The translations under genes were made by a program, and so were the position numbers. Shown piece after piece: positions 48,937 through 62,251 of a stretch of DNA of 64,000 nt. This stretch comes from Stercorarius parasiticus. Taxonomy: Eukaryota; Chordata; Aves; Charadriiformes; Stercorariidae. Each line of letters begins with the position of its first letter. The first letter of the stretch is position 1. The notes beneath the pieces were generated by a model, which was not told the origin of the DNA, searched no databases, and saw only the letters and a list, made by a program, of their open reading frames with translations. The stretch lies in contig VWZL01000681.1 of NCBI GenBank assembly GCA_013396915.1, positions 65,886 through 129,885 of the forward strand, in the 5' to 3' direction.

Positions 48937-49866
48937 GGATTTTGCCCTTTGAGTCGCTTCAACCCCACAGCAGCCAGTTGAAAGATCAGCACGCTGGCAC
49001 ACAGTGCCCGTGCAAGAGCTGTGTCTTGCAATTATTCTCCTCCTGCTATCAGCAGTCAAGAGAAACACCCATGATTGCATCCATAAAAGTAAATAACACA
49101 GGATAGGACCAATTATTTGGCCCTGTAGGCAAGAGCCATGCCGCTGTTTGCATCTATACAACTAAAATCCCTTTTCCTCTCAACAAAATAGCTCTGTCTC
49201 TACTTCTTACTGAGAACAGCCCTTGGCTTATGCAGAACTGTGCCCAGCTGTCACCTGCAAGAGCCAGTTGGTACGGTTCCTTGTTCACACAAGTGGACAA
49301 GATGGGTCATTCTGGACTATGCTTAAGCCCCAAACCGGTTTTATTACTTGTGCGGATACAGTCAAAGGTTGCAGGTGAAGAGAGATAAGAAAATTTTAGG
49401 TTCTAACTTCGGTAATGTTTATTTAATTCTCAATCCAATTGCACGCAAAACAGAAGATTGATTAAGATTGAATTTTTAAGGACAGGGACACCTTTTCACT
49501 GGTGTACTTCATCAAATAATGCTGCATACCTGGAAAACAGGCCATCACTAAATTGTTATGGTTTCTCTTACTGCAATACCTAGAAATTCCATTCATGGTC
49601 CAAGTTCCTATAGGCTATGTACTAGGCTATTTACAAAAAAGAATAAAAAAGGGAGTCTTTGATTCAGATAAAGCACTGTTACGCCACACCTTTTGTCAGA
49701 TGACATTCAGAATCATGTTGCTTGGTTTCTAAGACTTAGAAAACACAAAAATAATACCAAAACACATTTTTCATTTTTTTCGTAAGTTTTTCAGAGAAGT
49801 CAACCTCAACTGCTGTTACTCAGTAGGAAACCTGGATTAAAATACAGGTACTTCTGACATTTTAAC
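48937..49866. other. non-coding, nothing recognised
   Basis: No coding signal or repeat recognised. Confidence 0.5.
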
Positions 49867-49929
49867 CTAATACTGCAGCCACTACTCTGCAGTGTAGTGT
49901 ACTGCAGTAGTACACTACTGCAGTATTAG
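49867..49929. repeat. CTGCAG-rich nested palindrome
   Basis: The outer arms 'ctaatactgcag' (49867-49878) and 'ctgcagtattag' (49918-49929) are exact reverse complements. Within the right half, 49900-49925 is a perfect 12-2-12 inverted repeat (tactgcagtagt, AC, actactgcagta). 'ctgcag' occurs four times in 63 bases and 'tagtgta' words recur just outside. It could form a hairpin or cruciform, and alternative pairings compete. Confidence 0.85.
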
Positions 49930-52899
49930 TAGTACTCTGTCTGTAGTGTAGGAAAATGTCCCAATATTTCTCTGAAATGTTTCTTTTTTTGTCTAAGATG
50001 TCCTTTGTGTGTGCACCTGTTTCTGCTGTCCATGATTGTGCAGCAACATCAATGTCTTCTGCAAAAATCAACCAGCAATCAAACTTTTACGATAACATTA
50101 TTGGTTTCTATGAAAAATATAGATATTGCTATCTCACCATAGAACAAAATGTATACACATCCAATTGCAGAAATTACCAACATCCTGCTGTTCTTTTGCC
50201 ACGTAGTGTGCCTTTAGCTTGCTAGTTGATGCAATTGTAATATTAACAGTAGCTGGCGTGATTGGCTGGGACTCAGTACCAATTTACTTTGGCGCATGAT
50301 GGAATCAAAATATCCGCTGTAGAGTCTTATGCCTGCTTTATACCCCATTGCAAAATTATTATAGCTTTAGCTATGCACACTTAAACGACTTCAGTGTATG
50401 CCATACTATAAGTTAGTGGAAGGGAATCTCACTATTCTCTACAGGGTTCAAAAACCTCAATAAAGGTTTGCCAGCTTTTTTTTTTTTTTTTAATCCAATT
50501 ACCAAGTGGCAAAAACACATTTACAGCAAAAGTTAATAGTGCATGATTGTGAAACAGCAATCTAGTTCATGAGCACAGTGTCCAGCAAACGCTATGGGCA
50601 ATGTGATTCAGCTGCTGATGAAGAAAAATCCACTGCTGTTACCACAGTACATTGATCTATTCCAAACTAATTTTGTATTTCCAAGGATTGCATTGGTTGC
50701 TCTTGAAGATCTGGCAAGCTCATTAAGGGTGGACAGAAACAATTTGTACATTGTATATCAACATTAGCAACTAAACTTTATTTTCATTTTACTTTTTAAG
50801 GTTTTTAATTTAGCTTTTGTCTAGAGAACGCGCTTGAGTTGTGTTTGTAGGAAGAAATATTATTTTTACAGTGTGGAGGAGAAGAAAAGAAAAATAAAGC
50901 TGTAAAATGCCATGAAAAGCTGTCTGCTACCGGGGCAATATTTCTCTCCTGACAGAAAAGCTCCATGTTCTTTTTCCAAAACCCCTCACTAAACTCAGAA
51001 ACATTGATCCAGACATTTCTATTGCTTCCTTGCTCCACAGGTTGATTACATACTTCACGAAAACTCAGAGCTGTTGTAAATTTTCAAGCAAGAGAAAGCA
51101 TAACCCTTACCTACACCGCAACAGAATGGCATTTCTACTTGCCTCACAGCCTTCCCACCCACCATTTCCATTCACGGCCTCGGGACAGATCAAAATATTA
51201 AGTAGTGTCAAGCTGTAACGTAATGTAAATACAAAGTGAAAGTAATGCTTTGCTCTCAAATGTCTGGAAAAGCAAGCAGTTATTTTAGTAATTAGAAGAG
51301 TCCTTTTTCAAAAAGTGCCACAAAGTGCTAGAAGAACCAAGGTCAAAATCTGGACTTTTGTTGTTGTTGTTGCTTGAATATTAGTTCCCTTTAAAAAGCA
51401 CCAGACTGGGCTTAGTCCCTGGTGTAAGTCTTGCACCTCATCACTTTCAGCCACTCAGCCTGAGCCCAGTTTCAAGCGTAGGTATACTGGGAAGGGGGTT
51501 ACCTTCTTACAGTGGGTCGTCTCACTATCATAGGTCTCCCCTTTCTCCTTACTCTTTCTCCAGGACTTCCCCACTTCAACACAGCCTTTTGGAGCTTCTT
51601 TCCGTAAACCATTCATTTAGCCAGAAAAAAATCCTACTGAAAGTTGCCTTTTTCTTTCTCTTTTTCTTTTTTTTTTTTTTTTAATAAAAAATAAAAAGAG
51701 AAAAGGGAAAGCGGCAAGGGATTTTTTTATCCAAAACCCAAAAATACCGGAATCAAAATAGTTGTTGACTACACTAATAATGTAGAAAGTAATTGTAACC
51801 AAAAGGACTACGTGAGAGAGATCAAAGTGGGGCAAAAGAAGAGGACGTTTTCTTAAGCTATTGAATGACAGTAGTGACAAAGCATAGGAGGAAGAATGAA
51901 AAGACGCAGAACTACAAGATAGCAAAGGAATTATTTTGGATTGAAAGAAGCAAGTAAACTCCTTGCCAAAATTCAGTAAAGGTGCCTAACCTGGATGAGT
52001 GCTGAAAATAAACAGCACAGAAAGAGTGGCACAGAGACGTAAAGCTGTACAGGAGAGAAGCAGCGTTAGAGAAAAGTAGGAATGACAGCACTAGTAAGGA
52101 AAACAGAACTAGAAGGAGTGACAGGAGTTGTTAAGTCCAGTTTCTGCTATCCCACATGTAGGGACTTGCTACCAGGAAGATGGCTCCCACTCTCTCTGAA
52201 TTCACTTTCATGCCGTGCTTCTTTGTTTGAAAATTTCTTTTACCTATCACTTGCAGTTTCTGCTTGTCCCTAAAATTATTTCCAAGAGATTTAATCTTTC
52301 CTGTCAGATTGGGATATTTTCCTACATGTCTCCCTGTGTTCTTGGGGTACAAACTCCAGACAATTTCTGTATTTTTAACTAAAGGAAATTCCAAGTTTCC
52401 TTTAGGTTTGACTGCCTGAATCTGCACTTCATTATCTCACTTGAGATTATTCAAGATTGCTTTTTTAAAAAAAAAATTAAGATGCCCAGCTACAGATATA
52501 CTTCAGCTTTTCCTTCCATTGAATTAAATTTGAATCATATTATGACTGCTTGATTCAAGACCAGCTCTTCTATGATGTTTTAATTTTTTATTGAAACAAA
52601 GTCTAAACTAGCACTATCTCTTAGTTCAGGAATAGCCGGTGAAAAAAAAAAATCTGTTAGTGTAGCAGTAAGTATCTAAATCCAGTATTACAGATATGAA
52701 AGTGTGATCTCACGCTCAGATAAATACATGTCAGACATTCCTAATAGCATTGTTGTGGTCATGATCTGGTTTTGTAATAGTCTAACTAATACAGCTGGAA
52801 AAGGGTGGATGGGATGGATAAAGAAATGGATAAGCTTCTGGACTCATGAGCTGTAGCATGGAAAGAACAAAACTGAAACATTGCTAAGACACTGATAGA
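49930..52899. other. non-coding with homopolymers
   Basis: Poly-T lies at about 50477-50492, a (TTG)n run near 51358-51372, and T-rich then A-rich sequence at 51655-51700. No coding signal. Confidence 0.5.
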
Positions 52900-53290
52900 T
52901 GCATATCCCCAATAGTACGTGCAGTTCTGGACCCCAGTGTCAAAAAGGATCCAGTAGTACTAAAGAAAGAGAAGAATAACAAAGATAAGAAGGTATACAA
53001 CAGTTCCCAGGCAAAGAACAGCTAAATCAACTAGGATCCTTCAGCAGTGAAAAGATACGCAACAGGGTCTATAAATCCTGAGTAGCATGGAGAAATAAAG
53101 CAGTCCCACATTGTTCTTCTTAATAAAAGACAGAAAGAGTCTTACATGAAATTAGCAGATCACACTGTCAAACAAAGGACAATTTTTTTCTCATCATTTG
53201 TAGTTAAACTGCAGAACACTTAACCACAAGACATTTGTGGATGCTTAATGGTTACATGGGTTCGAAAAGCAAATGGACAAACTAATGAAG
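52900..53290 (+). mobile_element. ancient CR1/L3-type LINE, ORF2 C-terminal region
   Basis: 'gtgcagttctggaccccagtgtc' gives VQFWTPVSKRIQ, like the conserved VQFW.P of CR1/L3. It is followed by 'aactaggatccttcagcagtgaaaag' (the LGLF.LEKR region), 'ggtctataaatcctgagtagcatggag' (the 'ggtctataaaatcatgaatggtgtggag' pattern of L3-like CR1) and 'gttaaactgcagaac' (WN region). The order and spacing match a C-terminal half of ORF2 over nearly 400 bases, with many indels and stops. It is older than the avian CR1 copies. Confidence 0.75.
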
Positions 53291-54984
53291 AAAAAAATCA
53301 AAGTCTCACAAGTATAGAAACATGATCGTTATGTCCAAAAGTCTCTGAGCTGTAAATCACTCAAAGGTGTGCTGGGCATGTATCACCGCATGTAATTCTC
53401 TAGGCACTTGCTGTTGGCTGTGTTGGAACTGGGCTAATGGGATTTCTGCTTCAGTGCGATACAGTCATTCTTATATTGCTATTAGCACCACTCAATTTTA
53501 GTACAACTTGGCTTCGGTGTATATTGGGAAATAAAAGTAACCCATAATGACTGAACTTGTAATAGTTTCCTTCTCTCTTACCGCAATAGAGGATTGCGCA
53601 CAATTCAAACCAGATGAAACTCCTAGCCCTACACCAGAACTTCCCTTATCTTTCTTTTTTTTTATGATTCCGGATCAGATTCTCTCTTTTCCCTGGAAGC
53701 CCTCTCTCCATGGATCTGTGAGGACAGGTCCTTCATGCAGGAGGCTGACCCAAAAGGGTCACAGCTGTAGGAGCCAGCTAACGGAGGCAAAGAATTTCCT
53801 TGCCTTGACACTGCACCATTTACTCTGCCTCCTCAATATTAATCTTTTTCTAGATGGTATTTTAACCTACATGTATCACTTTAAATGTTGAAAAAAAAAC
53901 CTATAAAAATATTATTGAATATGGGGCCTGTGAAAAGCTGCCATTGACTAGCAGGATTTGAATCGTGTCCATGGTGTTGATCTATTCTGCCTGCAAAGGG
54001 AATTAAATTAATGTCAAAGTCTCCTGGCCAATACATATCTACATCCAGAAAATGGAAAGCATCTTGATTCTTGCAATAGTGGCACTGAGCTGACTAAAAT
54101 AATATCCTTTTCACTGCCATTATACTAACACAATATAATTTGGGAATTGCTAGAGTCCCTATATTTAATTTTAGTGCCTCGGCAAATGATCCTAATAGCC
54201 TAATGGCTAGATGCTGCTGCTGCTAATGCTGTTCAATTGACTAGGTTTCAAAGTGTATCAATGAGTCTTTTAAGTATCCACTAGAGCTGTAAGGTTTCAG
54301 ATTACAGCTCTTAAACTATATGTGATCTCTAATGAAAAAAGGGGGAAAAAAAGGAATTGATAAAGCAAGCTAAGGCAGCAAAGTCAGCAAAAATAGCACA
54401 GGCGATCCAACTTCACTCTATAACCGGGTGAGCACATAAATTACATTTGGTCAGTAAATAATACACCTGGGAAAGTAAGCAACAATGCAAATAATAATCC
54501 ATTTTTTAATAATTAAATCTTAGGTAGGTCCTCATTTGGTCACAATGATATTTTTTTTATAGAACTATAAGTACAATCATGGGATTTGTAAAAAAAAAAA
54601 AATGCCTTGTAGCTTTTTATGAAAATTAATGCATATCCAGTATTGATCCTGATTTGTGCACGTTAAAACAAGTCTCCTTGGGTAAAATATTCTTAAAGTC
54701 GATAATATGCTGTAATCTCCTGTGACACTAATAAAATAACACAAATGACAATTCATTTTTTGTTTACTTGTCTCTTCTTTAATGGATTGATAAATTTGGT
54801 TAAAAAAAAAAGAAAACTAGATCTTGGTGCATAGTAGGCATATTTCTAAAACAGTTCTGATTGATTTTTGGAGTCAGTTTTGAAGAAACAATCAATCTCT
54901 AGAATTCTTTCCTGAAGCATATTTTAAGGGCTGTTGATGTACGTTGTGCATATCACAAACACCCAAAATGCAGCGCTGAAGGTC
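53291..54984. other. non-coding, AT-rich
   Basis: 54150-54330 is complex, repeat-free, AT-rich DNA with a (gct)n word. The 114-codon frame at 53547-53891 has no domain. Nothing else recognised. Confidence 0.5.
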
Positions 54985-55085
54985 TTAATCCAGCAAACAC
55001 TTTGCACTTGCTTCCCCCAAGCATTTGCTTCCTCCGAACGTACAAGAAGCTCCGCTGAACTCAGCGAGGCGCAGCCGATTTCACA
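54985..55085. repeat. old amniote repeat, second copy of the 'aatccagcaaa' type
   Basis: 'ggtcttaatccagcaaacactttgc' followed by 'caagcatttgcttcc' and 'aagctccgctgaactcagcgaggc' follows the pattern 'ggccttaatccagcaaagcactt', 'aagcatgtgctt', then 'agtcccattgaactcaatgggg'. It overlaps a 97-codon minus-strand frame that is therefore not a gene. Confidence 0.45.
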
Positions 55086-58000
55086 GATTTTAAGCTGAGC
55101 ATATGTGTTTGCAGATTCTAGCCTACAAGAAGCTGAGATATTACAGAAAACAGTTCTGACATAATCAGAGTTTATCTGTGTGCGATGCCAGCTGTATTTT
55201 ATTTCAAATTGCTCCAAATTAAGATCGCAGCTTAATTAATCCCCTTCCTCAAGTAGCTGTTTTTTGCAACCTCTTGGAAAGGGAATAGGAAATGGGGAAG
55301 GTGCTGTCATGATAGTGCAAAGAACTACATGTATTTACTGAGACAAACAGAACAACCTTGAAACTATTCTTCTGACAAAGTCAATATTGCATCTCCTCAG
55401 TCATGGGAGAGGGAGAGAGAAAAATAAGTTCATTTACTCAACCTGTACAAACTGCTAAGAGGAAGGCAGGGTTTCAAAGTGTTAAGATGCTTTTGAATTT
55501 TGCTGGTTAGGTCAAGTATCACAAGAGCAACCTCAGTAGTCTCAGTTGATATTTTGGTGGTCACGTAACAGAGCTGAGAGCTCAGTAAATAGCAGGAAAA
55601 AATAAAGTCTGAATGGGGAAATGGTACCAACCTATCTTTTCAGAGCAGAGGTGGATTTGGAACAGCAAGCACCGCATGCGCATGAAAGAATTGTTCTGCA
55701 AGCAGCAGAAACAAAATTCTGTATTTGGGCTACCAGGTAGAGCTCCCATGGCAACAGTCTCATTTCCAATAGGGAAAAGTCCACGCTGAAATGGAAAAGT
55801 TCAGCTTCCCACAGCGGAAACATACTCTTCCTCGTCTGGATTTACATGTTTCTTGGGCAGGGGACAAACAGTCTCCACACGTAACCATGATGACATAATT
55901 CTAATTTTTTTAGAGGAAAAAGGACTAAAAAAGCATTTACTGGACCTGATTGTAACACACTGTGAGTTCAGTAGAAATGTTCACAGACCCCATCTGTGGA
56001 TAAACTTGCTACTTCTTGACACTGACTACTGTTCAGACACCAATTTCCTATGTTCTTGGATTTGGGTTGTCCCCAGATGTGACCAAGCTGTACTGAACAG
56101 AAAACAGACAAAACAAAGCACAGCTCTTTCCTCTTCTAAACAGTCTTCTCTTTTTGTTTTGTTTTTTTTTTTTTCTTTAAACATTTGATTTCTAAGAAAA
56201 AATCCTGCCTTCATAGGTTTTCTAAAGCAGGAAGAATATTGTCAATGCCTGGCAATTTTTTAATAAAATGTACTAATTGCTACAATAAACAAATAATAAC
56301 AAATTCATAACACATTCATAGTGCTGGCATTTTTTAGTTTACTGCTTCTGAAATAACCCATGGAATTATTTTTACTTAATAAAAGCACAGGGAAATATGT
56401 TATATGTAAGCCATTTTGATTTAACAAATTACGCACCCTCAAAATTCCCGTTTAAACCAGTCAAATTCTCTGGCTAAACAAGTTTTTGGTGATGGTCCTC
56501 CACTGTGAAAAGATCTATTCCAGAGACAGATTAACCTACGTGCTTTCTGATATCTGTAGGTATGCAGATATTGGCTGAAATACCTTCCTACCTCTTCCTG
56601 ATTCAATTTAAGGAAACAGATTACTTGAATTAACATTACCTATTAAGTCCTTTGCTTTGCTTTTGCCTGAAACAGCCCCGCTTCTGGTCTTAAGCTTCTA
56701 GAAGTTCCATCCGGCCCTCCACCGTTCATTAAAACAAACACTGCCTATTTTATTATTCGCAGTCCTGCCATCTCTCCGCTGAAACAAAAGGGTAGATTGT
56801 CTGCTGCAGGAGACACCTGGAAGGTGCACAAAGTACAAAGGCCAGAATTCAAAGGAGTTCCCAGTGTATTCAACAAGCAATTACTTCTGCTTGTGATGGG
56901 AGACTGTCAGCTTCAAACACGAGGCATTCTTTGGAAAGATTAGTCCAAATTACATTTTATTACATTGGCCTGCTTGGCCGGCCTAAACTTCATCTCGTTC
57001 TTATTCTAATGGAATTCAATCAAGGGTATTAATATATTGTTTATGACATGTTTGGAGTTCTTGTGTTATCAGCATGCATTCATGAGAGGAGCTTCAAACA
57101 GTATCAGATAACAGTGAGCTGGATGTTGGATGTTGTACAGCACAGGGGATTTTATCATCTTGTTGAACCAGTGGCAGTGATTAAATTAAACTGTCTGAAC
57201 AAAGCTTTTGCATGTCAGGCTGTTGAATGGCAAAATGAAAGAGTGACACACTTCAAAGATCAAGGGGAGAGAGAGCTGGAAAACCATACTTACGTAACTT
57301 CTTATTTAATATATTGAATAACTGAACCATTGGCTGCCTGGGCTTTTACTAGCAAATAATCAGAACAAAATATTTAATGCATTCTAGCATTAATTCACTC
57401 CATGTGAATGCCAAGGTGCATACAAAGTTCTCATATCGTTGTTACTTCTCTCATCTTAGTGAGCACCACACTAAACCTTACTAGTTTTTTCCCCTGCCAT
57501 ACTTTTGAAAAACTTCCAGAAAATTTGATTTATGCCAATTTCCCTTACAGCTTAGTTTTCATATTTGCCAGGTCCAAAGGCACAATTCTTACATCTTCTC
57601 TAAAATGAGCGATACCAACATTCATAATTTGGTAGACGCCAGCAGGCCTGTTTGTGGGAATAAAAAGTGTTTGTAAAAGTAGGGGCCAAAATATCCAGAC
57701 CCCAAACTCTTGAAATGCAAGGTCATTAACAACTTATATTACTTTTTAATACCAAATTAAAAAAGAGAAAATGGAAAAAAAAAGAAAAAAGTGCTAACAT
57801 GGAAAGACTGGTTGAAAGAAAAGAAAATAAAAAACAAATTAACGACCTACATGCTATCCTCCCAGTGACTGGTTTCAGAAAATAACTACTTCAGGCAAAT
57901 TTCATTTGGATACGTGAGAGCTTTAAATGTGTAGAGCATGATTTACGGTATAGCATACAACTTGCTGATATTTTTGATATGAACTTAGATATCTTCCTTC

Positions 58001-59777
58001 TACCAAATCTTATGTAAACAAATACTGCTACCATTTCATCTGTTACACTGCAATCTCCATAAAAAACGACTTTCTTCTAAAATCCTAAATAAGAGAGTCC
58101 TAGATTTAAAATAAATAGGCTGAACCAAAAAGCAATTTCTGTTACAAGGTTTAGCTGAATCTTCACTGCGGATGGATTATTGGCTAGGTATTCATTTTTT
58201 TTTTATTCATTACTAGCCTGAGTCAAATTTTAAGAAACACCAGAATGATTTTCTTTCACTCTATGCAGAACCCAGAATAGGTCTTGACCTTGTTCAGGGT
58301 GTTAACATAATATGAATTATCATTTCTTATCAATAATGATTTCATCCCATTACTTTACTGTGCACATTTAAACAAACTTTATACGCTTTCTGCATAAATA
58401 AATACATTTCCTTTATTTATACAGCAAGATTAATTTGTTTTCATGTGCAAAAATGAAAGCATCCTTATTTTTGTATCAGAGCTGTGACTTAAAAACCATC
58501 TCCTTCAAAACTTGTAGTGTTTTTATTTGATAGTAATAGTCTTCCTTCTTGTAGAGCCATAGTGCAATGACATCCATTAACATTCAAAACTAGAGAACGC
58601 TTTCAAATTCAAATCTACTTGAGACGGTACAGTGGCAGAAATGGAGCCTGAGGGAAAGAATTTTGAGAATAAACAGAGGACCAACATCAGAATATTCCAC
58701 TGTGTACGTCGGTTTTTACAATTGGTGGTACATATGTGTGCATACGTGTTTGTATTTCATTGCAGATCTATGAATAAATCAAGATTTAATATTTATGGCA
58801 AACAGGCTACGTATTAGATGTTTCAGTGCGCTACAGTCTTTATGCTATAGTACAAAGACACCTAATGATCTGGTGCATATTTAAGCATATATATGCATGT
58901 GTGCTAATTTAAGAAAAAACACACAATAACTTACCAGAGTTACCTGTTTATGTTAGACATTTCAGGAATTTAAACCAATGATTTAGTAAATGTATAATTC
59001 TTATTTGTTTGATCTTCCTCTGTTTTCATCATTAAATAGCACTGTATATGAGAAAACTTAATAGCTGAGTAACATGAAATGTTGTACTTGCTTAGAAAAC
59101 GTAATTGTTTAATTTTCATTGCAAAAAGCAAATATTAAAAGTTCGCTACTTATGAAGCATGGGCCATCTAACCAAAATGATGTAACCATTTTACTAAGTA
59201 ACAGGTCTATTCTACTATTTTCCAAGCTATATTTCAGTTTAGTTTTTCAAATAATTATACCTAAAATAAATATAAAAATGCTGGCTTTAGCATCATGCAA
59301 GTTTCTAAAGTCTGCTGAGATGAACAGCATTATAGTGGAAGGAATTCAAGAAGCTCTTCTCTTTAATTTTAGTTTTGCTACTACAGAAAGCCAAAAAATG
59401 GGTCTCATTATTCATGCGCATATTCATGTAAGACAAGGAGAATGTGACCCACGTCGTATACCAAGTTACTACATCCCTCTGTGTTGCTATAGACTGGTTT
59501 TTTTCAGTCTATAGACTAGAATAAAAAACGCATAGTACTACCTACACAGGTAACGTGTATTTTTATTGTGCATAAGCATACGTATATATGCACTTTGCTT
59601 TGGGGCTTTATTCTTTCGCTTGCCTATTAGAGGTGTAATTCACTAGTAAGCAGGGTGAAAGCATTGAATAGCCATCAGATTATTCCAATAGTTGAGAATT
59701 TCCTCCGGTGTCTTTTAGTTACTGTGTGATTTACTGACACTTTCCAAATCAGACAACTTTCAGACATCTGTAATATA
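55086..59777. other. non-coding, nothing recognised
   Basis: Poly-T at 56161-56176 and an A-rich tract at 57770-57835. The plus-strand frame of 131 codons at 59119-59514 is open through AT-rich DNA but shows no domain. Confidence 0.5.
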
Positions 59778-59862
59778 AGGCCCTCAACCTGTGAACATTT
59801 ATACATCTGACCAGTCCCACTGCACTCAGCAAAAATGCTACGTGAATAATGGTAGTTGTGCC
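59778..59862. repeat. old amniote repeat, third copy of the 'ccagcaaa/cagtccca' type
   Basis: 'aaggccctcaacctgtgaacatttatac' then 'atctgaccagtcccactgcactcag' and 'tacgtgaataatgg' follows the pattern 'gggcccaatcctgcaaacacttatgc', 'gtgagtagtcccattgacttca', then 'catgtgaataagg'. The central 'attgacttcaatggg' palindrome is decayed. Confidence 0.5.
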
Positions 59863-62148
59863 TCTGAGAATGGAATTCATCTGATCAATAATAAAAGACC
59901 GTGTCTAGTTTAATCTAGATAATTAGCAGATTAATATAATTTGATTTATCCGTAACAGTAGTCTGAAACAAGTCAGACTGTGCCCCAAAAATGCATCTCT
60001 CCACCAACAAACAAACACGCCTAAGGCAACTTAGCTCAGTAGCAGACCTCATTATGGCAAATGTGAAGTTAGACCAGGTGAATCTCCAAGCTAAATATCT
60101 GCAAAGTCAGGTTCTGGCATGAGGGAAACGGGTCTCCATCATGAACTATTCAAGTGCATGGGAATTCTTCTGTAACTCATAAGGGAAAAATAAATATATT
60201 CAAGAGAGGATTGTAATCCAAAGCAGGAACATGATGAAGGCTCCCATGAGCTGTATGGGTATGAAAGAATCCACTAACACTCTTTGAGCCATTCGTCCCT
60301 TATCATCAACCTTTCTTAAATAGGTTCACTTCAAATAATAGTAATTTGTTAATTATACTCTCAACAGTAAAATTCATATTTGCTTTTCTGTAGACATAAA
60401 ACAGAAAGAGTGTTGTGCTTCAGTGGTACTACTCACCATGGAAATATCTCCATTTTGGGAAAAATGACATTTGGGCTTCATTCCCTCTATTGCTAAGGAC
60501 TTCCAAACGCTGGATAGGGTCTGGGGAAAGCTGCTTGTGAATTCCTTTCCTCACTGTGCTATTCCATACAAAGTCACGCAGGCACAGGCTTAAATAGTCC
60601 CATATTTTCTATGCACTAATTCATGAAAGTACTTCAAACTACTACCAAAGCAGCAGAGTCCTGTTTGTCTAGTAAAAGCCTCATTTAGAAGAGCACTCAA
60701 CAGCATGACTTTCTGCAGCTAGAGGCCACATCACTTCAACTAGAATGCCTGAGAAGTCTGTTCCCATTCCGTATATCTAGGAATGTATTAATTATTCTTA
60801 AACATGGCTATTAGAAGTGCCAGCACATCAATATAAAGCAAAGAAAAAGGCAATTTAAAGTGTGCAAAAAGGAGCAAGGCAATATTTTACCATCTGAACC
60901 ATATGCTTATGTTAATACTTGTGGTCAGAATCCATCATCATGCATCAACGCATGCCAGGTCGTATCGGAAGGAAGCACTACTCTCACTGGCAGCCATAGC
61001 ATGGATCAAAAGACCAGAGTGATATGCTAATTTGGTTTAAGATGAATAAGCATGTCAGCTGCAACATTTTATGTAAAACAGAACTTGTGAAGTTTTACAA
61101 TCAGGTAGACACCAGAAAGGAATTACAATAATCCACCTTGGAGGTGACAGAAGTACTATATGGATTAGCATTTCGGCTGCGGCCTGAGAAAATATTATCC
61201 TCAACCCAGCAGCAGCAAGCACATAAATGAGTAAAAAGTGTAGTGAGGATGGCACGTAAACGACCACTAAGGAACACAAAGAGTAAGATGACTATGATTA
61301 TCTCTGGCAAGGGATACAGGGAAAAATGTGGCTACAGAGAAAGAACATGAGGAATCTACTGAAGTACTTATATGTGGCTTTTATCTCCATACTATCTGAA
61401 ACACCTTTGTACCTTTATCTGAAGGCCCTTATTCATCAATACATTTTGAATGGCAATTTGAGATACATCCAGGAGAGATAGAAAACTCTAGCCAGTGCCT
61501 AGTAAGAGAGAGGATGACTCCTACTACTCACAGCACAGGGCTGCGAGAGATGCTAGCTCCTGAAATGCTCCTGAATGCCTAGGTAGCTGCCGCGGCCCCA
61601 AAAGGAGTTATTCCCCCTACCTTCACTCCTGACTTGAATAATGAGGGATTTTTTTTCTTTTTTGTATATAGTTCAACACTGTGTCCTTACCTCTTTGCAT
61701 AAACATTACCGTCGACAAAAAGATGTCGCAAAAATCACTGGTGTATAACGTGGCTGGCTACCTAAAAATGGGGACTCATACCGAGAGCGTAGCAGGCCAG
61801 TGAACTTGGCTTTGAAGTGGTTACGAATAAGCTTACAGAAGCAATTAAAATATTTGTTTAGCATTCTGTCTTAAACATTTGCACTCTAGGAAACACTTGT
61901 ACAAGTCCGGCAGCATTGGTTAGGCCTCCATCTTCTAGTGAGAGAAATGGTGCTCTACGCTGCTTACAGGGCAATTATTCTGGATGTGACTTTAAAACCC
62001 GAAGCTTATGTTAAATGTATATACTAACATTCCCGTGCTTCATTTTGTATGAACAAGGATTTGTCGAGTGCCAATGTACCTAATATTTCCTCGGGGAATT
62101 ATGCTGGACACGGTGTCTAATTTAAACCATTATAGGAATATAACATAT
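59863..62148. other. non-coding, nothing recognised
   Basis: No coding signal and no repeat that I can name. 62040-62148 leads into the inverted-repeat cluster and looks like complex, repeat-free DNA. Confidence 0.5.
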
Positions 62149-62251
62149 AAAATGCAAAGCTTATGCATTTTGATAAATATGGATATAATTTCTTTTTGCT
62201 TTGCTGGGATAGGTTACACCTGGACAGGTGTTTTATGGGGACATTCCCCAT
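62149..62251. promoter_or_regulatory. cluster of three perfect inverted repeats, candidate enhancer core
   Basis: In 103 bases there are three exact inverted repeats: 62149-62171 (aaaatgca, 7-base spacer, tgcatttt), 62216-62231 (acacctg, GA, caggtgt) and 62235-62251 (atgggga, CAT, tccccat). The second pairs two CACCTG/CAGGTG E-boxes of the type bound by ZEB, SNAI and some bHLH factors. The third resembles sites for dimeric factors that bind TCCC/GGGA half-sites such as EBF or Rel proteins. The first carries octamer-like ATGCAAA/ATGCAT words. Factor assignments are inference; the symmetry is seen directly. No gene is near enough within the window to name a target. Confidence 0.4.

Noticed and set aside
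48796..49161. 121-codon minus-strand frame with an Ile/Ser/Leu/Tyr repeat tail
   Set aside because: The repeat tail is the translation of the GATA microsatellite, and the rest has no motif.
59119..59514. 131-codon plus-strand open frame
   Set aside because: No domain, and Leu/Ile/Phe/Ser-heavy composition as expected from AT-rich DNA; no splice or promoter context.
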